Below are positions 57,963 to 64,000 of a DNA stretch of 64,000 nucleotides, piece by piece. Position 1 is the stretch's first letter; every line of letters starts with the position of its first letter. Both the position numbers and the translations under genes were made by a program. This stretch comes from Ricordea florida (Eukaryota; Cnidaria; Anthozoa; Corallimorpharia; Ricordeidae), in the NCBI GenBank assembly GCA_949710005.1, contig OX453274.1, positions 6,647,174 through 6,711,173 of the forward strand. Direction: 5' to 3'. Under the pieces are notes generated by a model. That model was not told where the DNA came from. It was given only the letters and a program-made list of their open reading frames with translations, and searched no databases.

Positions 57963-60900
57963 CTACAAATCTGCCAACTCAGGTTTCTTTGATTTTTCCA
58001 GTTCTTTCCTGAAATAATCGATAGTTTTGCTAAGTCCTACGTGAAGTGATACCTGAAAAATCAAAAGCAGGAAAATTTGTAAACTTTAAGGCATTATACG
58101 TTTAAGAAAGTTTCAGTTTGGCTACATCCAATATAATAATACAACACTAAAGAGACAATAAACAGCGAGAGGACTATAAACGCTGGGCTACCGAAGTAGC
58201 CCTTTGCACAGCTCACCCCTTCTTAAGGAGCTCCGAGACATGAGTCGAGAAAGATCTCGGAATAGAACACGTTTACGTGCAGTAGGTACTAATGACATGA
58301 CTTCGCTCTGTGTTGTAATTGCATTGGGTTTGCTTAATTCTTGACTTGATGACATTTTCAACTTTCGTTACCTCCTTGTTTGGCACTAAAGAATCTATAT
58401 AGAATAAATACAAGATCTGAGTAACAATTCTCCTGAGTGGCTGACCTACATTTGGTTTTAAGTTAGTTTGGAGAATTTGGTGTCAGATCAATTCATGATG
58501 TCTGAGTTGATCATTTTTGTGATTCTCATTAACAGTTAGCCATACATTGCACAGTTCTTTTATGGAGAAGTTCCATGCTGATCACTTTTGAAAGGCCTAT
58601 GGCTCACCTTGGGTTCCCAGCCCAGGTACGTTCTAGCTCTCGTTATGTCTGGTCTTCGTCTTTGGGGATCATCTTGCATTTTCGCTACATTTAGAATCGG
58701 CGTGTCTCCGCCTGAAAAGAGAATCATAAAACTGTGAGGTGATAGCTTCATTTCTGCAAAAATGTCGTGGTCGGGTCTTGGTGTTTTGTGTTTTAATGCC
58801 TGGGTTCCCAAGCGGGTAAGATAAAGACACCTTGCCGGCTCGGGATTTCACGCACATTCAAGCATGGCAGGTGTTTGCCTTTTTAGCAGATAATAAATCC
58901 TTTATCGACCACGCCTGTCCAGTCAACATGGCTGGATATTGGCCTCCCTCAGTTATGCGTAGTGAGCAATTCGACTCATCTCGGTCAATCAGTCAAAACT
59001 ATGGGCACCAAAGAGCTACTTCGCGGAGGTATAGATTGCGCAATATTTTTAATTTCTGACGAAGAAAAACGAAAAAAAAAGAAGAAGAGATGCCACTGAT
59101 TTAACCGCGGTACGCCCTTGTGCATACCGCGTTATTAAAGACTTTACGCAGTGACGACGGGAAGATTTGACGACAGCGTTCGCTTCAAAATTACGTCATG
59201 TGCATGCGCAATCGTGAAGGCATTCAAGCGTGAATGCCGCCGTGCTCCCTGTACGACTTCACTTGGCTTGCTTTCACGTCGAGCAGTCAATAGAAATTTG
59301 AAGAAGTGAGTACAAAGGGCAAATTTTTTTTCGCCTCAGTTACCACTCTATTAACATTTAACTCCTCATCTTTTTATAACTGACGAGTTTAAGGCCGACT
59401 TCCATCTGATTGACCAGTTTTTTCCTGATTTTGATTACAGTACTTCGCCATACGCGAACTCTTCTTCCAGCAAGTTTCGGCGAAGGTCTTAAATGGTAAG
59501 TTACATTTTTTTTTTACATTCACAAAACGTAGCATTCATGAGTTAAATTAAATTATCGTTGTGAGCAAACAGCAACATATCTCTAATTTCTCTTAAAGAG
59601 GGCATACCGTATAAAGCTGTCACTGATCAAGAATCCAGGCTTTAAAATCAATAGAAACTTGATAAATCAAACGAGTTGATTAAGTAAGTTATACCACCGT
59701 AAGATAAATGGGAGGTGCTGACGTTTCGAGCGTTAGCCCTTCGAACATTCGCTCCGACGAAGGGCTAACGCTCGAAACGTCAGCACCTCCCATTTACCTT
59801 ACGGTGGTATAACTTACTTTATCAACTCATTTGATTTATCGAGTTTCTTGTGTTTTAATTTCCCCCCGACGCAGCACCAGTTTCTTTAGAAACTATCCCC
59901 ACAATACTTGTTTAAAATCAATAGTTTTACAAATAAAACGTAACAGGCCGTTAAACAAATAAAGCTCTAGACCGAGAATTGCGTTTTGCATTTCGCGCCA
60001 AACTGAGCAAGGAACGCCGTGCCGAAAACCACTGTTGCGTAACGTAACTTGACAGTCGACAGAAGGAGGTTGTCATACCGGTTTCTTTAGGTCGCGAACA
60101 CCGTCGTTAAACCCTTTGGTCGTCGCTACGTAAAGTCTCTTTATAACATAGCTTTCGGAAAGCGCGCGATATGATTGGCTAATATGCGCGAGTCATTTGC
60201 CTATGGGTTGTATGCTGACGTCAGATTGTTAACCAGGATGAAAGATATGAAGTCTTATGTTATAAAAGAAATGGTAAGCGCAGCAGCTGTGTAACAATCG
60301 AGTTATGGACGCACTTGGGAGGTTTGCTAAGCACTCAAGAAGCTAGAGATGCTCTCGGCCGCGCCTCGTGCATCTCTTACGCTTCTTTCGTGCTTAGCAA
60401 TCTCACGCGTCTGTCCATAACTCGATGGTTGCACGCTGCACGTTTACCACTTCTTCAATTAAACTCTGAACGCAATATTACAACCCAATGCAATGAATCA
60501 AGAGACGAGAACACGATTTACAAGGGATGCCAGTCTAAAAGACGCAGTATGACACATGTAGCAATTTTGAGCAACTGCGATTAACGCATGGTTCAATTTT
60601 CCCTGGTACCATCCTCCCTGGGCAATCCCGGGACAAGTCCAGCCTTTCGTGCCCGGGGGTGGGGAGTTGCCAAAGGCAGGTCTGTCCCGGGGGTAAGCGG
60701 CTGAGGCGAATTGAAAATAATTCCTCTTTGAATAAATAACTCCTTGAAAATGGTTCTTCGTTTCAAGCTTTCCAGTAGATATTTAAAGGTTGTCGAAAAA
60801 CATTCAGCGATCGTTGTTCCGGGGGTGGGCAATTGTCCTTTTCGGCCTTCCTGGGGGCGGGGAATAGACCGCCAATAAAAAAAATAATAAACTTGCAAAA

Positions 60901-63504
60901 CCCGGGGGTATGCCCCGGGGGGGATGGTAACAGGGAAAATTGAACCATGCGTAAGCCTGAAAAAAGACCATGCTGGGACAGGATTCGAACCCGTGACCTC
61001 ATGATTACCGGTGCGATGCTCAACTTGCCATCCACCCTGGAAGCAGGTCATTAGTGGGTTCTTATATGACACTGTTATGCATGTTAACTATCTTCAGCAA
61101 CTTAACCTCTCTTCTTGAAGAGAAAGAAAAAATGAAGCCACAAATCGAATTAACAGAAATAGCACTCCACATGTTTCACAAAGCGTTTCGTTCCGATCCT
61201 AAACCTCCCAGGCTTTTCTCATCCAAAACTGTGAGAAACATTGTGGTTTACAGGGTGTAAACTATCTCTTACCGACAGCGTCTCGAATCATTTGGGCAAA
61301 CTCCATGATCGAGTGCTCAGTTGGGTTGCCCTGTCACAAAAAAATATGCAGTAATATCAGGAGCCCATTACCAGGAGCGTGATTGTACGGTACATCCTGC
61401 CATCAGCACAGTCACAAAAGTGTCTATTTTTGGATCCCGATTTCCTGCGAAAAGCAATTAACATGATGACTGCGAAAAACAGAAGCGAAAAATATGGCGG
61501 AAAAACTATTGGCACAGTCCGTTTTCCGTACTTACGTGGTCCAAGACAGCTTAAACCATTCCTATCTTTACGATAAAGAAGCCGATCGTGCAATAAAAGC
61601 AAATTTAATAAAAGTAATTACTAAGCCACAAACCGTGCTTGAATTTCTGGCATCGTATTAAATCGACTTGAGCTCCTTCAGTCTTATGAGTATTCAATGT
61701 GAGCCATACAGCGTTTTCTTGCACGTTACTTTGTCAGTGACGTAATAAATCTCACATTTTGATTGGTCAGAAAAGACACCCTTTGTTTGTTTCGCGGAAA
61801 AAGGAAATCTAAAAATAGACACTTTTGCGACTGTGCTGATGGCCAGACCCAGTATGGGAGAATCACGCTCCTGGTAATGGGCTCCTGGTAATATATAGTT
61901 AGACTCATGACTTAATGCTGAGTGCGTGCGAAAAGAAGTGTTTCACCACATATCAAACGCGAAACGGAGTAGCGAAAAAATGTTGACACATAACACCAGG
62001 GGCGGAGCTATCTGTACACACGATACGCATCTGCGTAACTAAGAAAGTCGTAACCTTGCCTTTAATCAAGTCATCTGAAAAAGATTTGCGATTTAGGGGG
62101 AGGGGTTAGGGGGTAGTGGGTAAGGGGGTGGGGGTGGGGGGTAGGGGGGTAGGGGTAGAGGGTGGGGGGATTTGGAAAATTGTGCGTACCTGTGGCAAAA
62201 TCCTGGCAACGCCCTTCAACACGGTTCTAACATTTAGCGCTTCCACTATCAGAGTCAAACATTGAATGAAACAAAGTGTGTCTACAGGAGCCCATTACCC
62301 GGAGCGTACAACTGCTACAGGTTCATGCAACGGCGTTTTCACAAGTAAGTTTATTTTTGGAGCGGCCTCTCCCGCGAAAAAAAGTTGTTTCCGCTGTCTC
62401 AGAATATCTCATCGGAGCTACTATTCTCTGGGTAAATACCTTGACTATCGTCAGAAATGCTGTCCGAACAATCCGATAAAGACTCGTGTATGTCGGCTAT
62501 GTTCGCTGTCGCTACAGGCGGTTATCATGCTACATATCAATCATGCACTAGCTTGTGATTGGCTCTCCCGAACCAATTCGCGGGAGAGACGATCTAAAAA
62601 TAACCTTACTTGTGAAAACGCCGTTTCAAAGACCCAGTAGGGAAGTTGCACGCTCCGGGTAATGGGCTCCTGGTATCTAGCTATTAACTCTTCACCACTT
62701 GGACTCAAACCCTTCTAAGGTATTGCTGGCTTTACTTACTATGTTTACAGGTTCTGAAAAATTACTGTTCATCAAGAGAACGAGACCATTAACCAGGTCA
62801 CTGAAAAAAAAAACATAAGACGAAAAAAATATACTTTGCATCAACTAGTAACACAAGTAAACTGTTATCTTTAACGGTGTTATTCAGTAACAAAAGGCAA
62901 GAAATAGGAGTAAAGAATGCTCTTTTTAAACCGCCTAGGTGAAGGAACCATCTACAATCATGGACAAAATTCCTTGGGACAGTAATCCAAAACCTGTAAT
63001 TATCGATGATTTGGCCCTTACCACCCCCCCCCCCCCAAAAAAAAGTGTTACATGTGCCCCCTCCCCCACCCAATGAAATGTTGAAGGTCAGTAAAAACTG
63101 CGACACGTGAGTCACACGTGCACTATTGTCCCAAGAATTTTGTCCATGATTGAAGTTGAAGCCGTACTTTCACTCCAAACAAACAACCTGGGTTTCGGAA
63201 TCCCGACCTTGAAAGAAGAATCTCCGAATCTTGAGTTTTTAAAACGTAGATTCCAAAGTCTGCTCTTGAAATTTTTGGGCTTGAAATATAAATTGTCGAT
63301 TTTCAAACAGAGGTCTCGCAGTCTCAAAACCCTCGGACTCAACATACTTTTCTCGAGCGTATTACATAGAGCATGAGAGTAATGCATGGGCTCCCGCAAA
63401 GAGCTATTTTATCAAAAAATGGTGTTCTGTTTCTGGAATTTGAAAGAAAGATGAACTTACCTGATGTACTGAAATGACCTTGTTTGTTTACCGCTTCCAT
63501 AAAC
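57963..63504 (-). CDS. UXS1: UDP-glucuronate decarboxylase 1, C-terminal exons (partial)
   Basis: UXS1 converts UDP-glucuronate to UDP-xylose with bound NAD+ in the ER/Golgi lumen. UDP-xylose starts the tetrasaccharide linker of heparan and chondroitin sulfate. Five exons: 63461-63504, 62740-62800, 61273-61330, 58608-58711 and 57963-58052. All have GT..AG borders and matching phases (2, 0, 1, 0). Together they encode 118 residues: VYGSGKQTRSFQYIS, then DLVNGLVLLMNSNFSEP, GNPTEHSIMEFAQMIRD, KMQDDPQRRRPDITRA, YLGWEPK and GLSKTIDYFRKELEKSKK, ending ADL and a stop. These match the conserved C-terminal third of animal UXS1. The NAD-binding Rossmann glycine motif, the catalytic YxxxK and the membrane anchor are upstream, beyond the right edge. 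The end is shorter than in vertebrates, which carry an extra basic tail. Introns contain four or more MITEs, a SINE and a possible nested gene. No damage is seen in the visible exons. Confidence 0.95.
59441..61260 (+). CDS. Possible small gene nested antisense in a UXS1 intron
   Basis: Exon 59441-59495 (acceptor tgattttgattacag, donor gtaagt) encodes YFAIRELFFQQVSAKVLN in an open frame. It joins in phase 1 to 61121-61260 (acceptor ctcttcttgaag), which encodes EKEKMKPQIELTEIALHMF and more to TAA. The first ATG in frame is at 61132, giving a 43-residue peptide. Without an earlier in-frame ATG, the upstream exon would be 5' UTR. A leader exon ending at 59305 (donor gtgagt) is preceded by a GCATGCGC word. 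The last exon ends 13 bp from UXS1 exon 61273-61330 on the other strand. Confidence 0.3.
59650..59850. mobile_element. Palindrome carrying Penelope-type hammerhead-like motifs
   Basis: An inverted repeat with arms of about 85-90 bp around gaacattcgct. The arms contain ataccaccgtaag and gggaggtgctgacg. The plus strand at 59748-59778 reads cgacgaagggctaacgctcg then aaacgtcagc, the same core as at 27430-27475 and similar in layout to 12400-12426. The edges share tgataaatcaaacgag words with the Penelope-like fragment. Probably a dimeric terminal repeat left by that element family. Confidence 0.75.
60250..60456. mobile_element. Foldback element copy
   Basis: The ends are inverted (aaagaaatggtaagcgcagc at the left, ctgcacgtttaccacttctt at the right), with inner arms gtttgctaagcactcaagaa and gcttctttcgtgcttagcaa. 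Same family as 21943-22100. UXS1 intron. Confidence 0.8.
60585..60951. mobile_element. MITE with CGCATGGTTCAATTTTCCCTG termini, TAA target duplication
   Basis: Long inverted ends (cgcatggttcaattttccct and its complement), flanked by TAA at 60582-60584 and 60952-60954. The interior has G-rich runs. The TWA target again fits PIF/Harbinger. No ORF with transposase signature. Confidence 0.9.
60960..61045 (-). mobile_element. tRNA-derived SINE head
   Basis: Minus strand: aagttgagcatcgcaccggt in A-box position and gggttcgaatcctgtccc as B box, then ccagca. The anticodon stem does not pair, so it is not a functional tRNA. Confidence 0.6.
61358..61887. mobile_element. MITE, CAGGAGCCCATTACC family, copy 1
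   Basis: Ends caggagcccattaccaggag and its complement. The subterminal arms share gacacttttgcgactgtgct. It inserts into the UXS1 intron between exons 61273-61330 and 62740-62800. Confidence 0.85.
62094..62172. repeat. G-tract cluster on the plus strand
   Basis: At least ten runs of three or more G in 80 bp, including ggggttagggggtagtggg. It could form G-quadruplexes in the plus strand. Simple-sequence origin is likely. Confidence 0.9.
62285..62672. mobile_element. MITE, CAGGAGCCCATTACC family, copy 2
   Basis: Ends caggagcccattacccggag and its complement. The inner arms share acggcgttttcacaagtaag and its complement. Different interior from copy 1, so the family is defined by its termini. Confidence 0.85.
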
Positions 63505-64000
63505 CTAACAAACAAACAAAGATATAATATACACTTAATGTATGGGTTCCGAGGGAAACAGTTAGCTTTGTTTTCCCCAGAGTCCTTAAACATCAGGACT
63601 CTTGGGAAAGCAACACTAACTAGTTTCCCGAGGGATCATGCATTAAGTGCTTTGTTATATATTTAGACTTTCCCTTAGCAAAAACAAGCAAACAAAGACG
63701 GTACAACTGGCACGCGGGCAACAACTGTGCAATTGTATCCCGGTCGGGATACATTTGAATTTAATCAGAGGTACGTTACCAAGAATCAATCAATCACAGT
63801 ACTCGTTTTGTGGAGTGAAAGTCCAGGTATATAACAAGTAAATTTATTACATCCATTTTGAAATCAGAGGTGATCCCTACAATTTGATTGGCCCATAGCA
63901 GTATAATTTATTCACAAATTGCACCATTTTTTTGCTCTAAATCGCATCATTTTTAAAAAAGTTACTCTATTTCAAAAACCGGGCTTCCTGAAGTGGATAA
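63505..64000. other. UXS1 intron or upstream region
   Basis: No further UXS1 exon can be recognised up to the right edge. The preceding exon should encode the segment leading to VYGSG in a frame ending in phase 0. Confidence 0.5.

Noticed and set aside
60593-61072. 159-aa minus-strand ORF
   Set aside because: It is composed of the MITE at 60585-60951 and the tRNA-like SINE head.

Overview
The window is a eukaryotic nuclear contig that is AT-rich, intron-rich and crowded with short inverted-repeat transposons, tRNA-derived SINEs, LINE remnants and minisatellites. There is no bacterial-style operon, Shine-Dalgarno site or CRISPR. The repeat types (Penelope-like remnant with hammerhead-like motifs, many small hairpin MITEs, tRNA-headed SINEs), compact exons and a UXS1 gene suggest a metazoan, most likely an anthozoan cnidarian such as a stony coral. 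That placement is inference.

Only two genes are recognisable by family. One is the 3' part of UXS1 (UDP-glucuronate decarboxylase), minus strand, 57963-63504, running off the right edge. The other is an intronless P-loop sulfotransferase-like gene at 38310-39116, minus strand. Three larger minus-strand genes of unknown function assemble cleanly through phase-matched splice sites: an acidic 218-residue protein (3556-5905), an 852-residue five-exon low-complexity protein (13101-19486) and a 1199-residue two-exon protein with about seven copies of a roughly 30-residue coiled repeat (22563-26594).

Several very small multi-exon genes also emerge when exons are joined by phase: 82 residues at 11687-12074 (+), 138 residues at 29378-30629 (-, TATA box), a head-to-head pair at 44350-44892 (-) and 44952-46055 (+), 53 residues at 50558-50961 (-, with a 20-nt microexon), and a possible gene nested in a UXS1 intron (59441-61260, +). 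Isolated terminal coding exons lie at 7697-7942, 48115-48178, 49612-49769 and 54944-55057; their remaining exons were not found. All of these are models from sequence alone.

Layout: 0-3 kb repeats; 3.5-6 kb acidic gene; 6.8-12.9 kb hairpin transposons, a small gene and a 276-bp palindrome with a hammerhead-like core; 13-19.5 kb the 852-residue gene; 19.8-22.1 kb minisatellites; 22.5-26.6 kb the 1199-residue gene; 26.9-29.1 kb LINE, Penelope-like, SINE and MITE remnants; 29.4-30.7 kb small gene; 31-36 kb mostly unannotated DNA with one MITE and a 37-bp array; 36.2-37.8 kb four 386-bp tandem copies; 38.3-39.1 kb sulfotransferase; 41-44 kb MITEs and a decayed coding segment; 44.3-46.1 kb divergent gene pair; 46.8-48.1 kb tandem repeats and a promoter-like NRF1/E2F array; 49.6-51.1 kb small genes; 51.9-54.1 kb a broken LINE; 55-57.7 kb repeats; 57.9-64 kb UXS1 with MITEs in its introns. 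No functional pathway links the genes.
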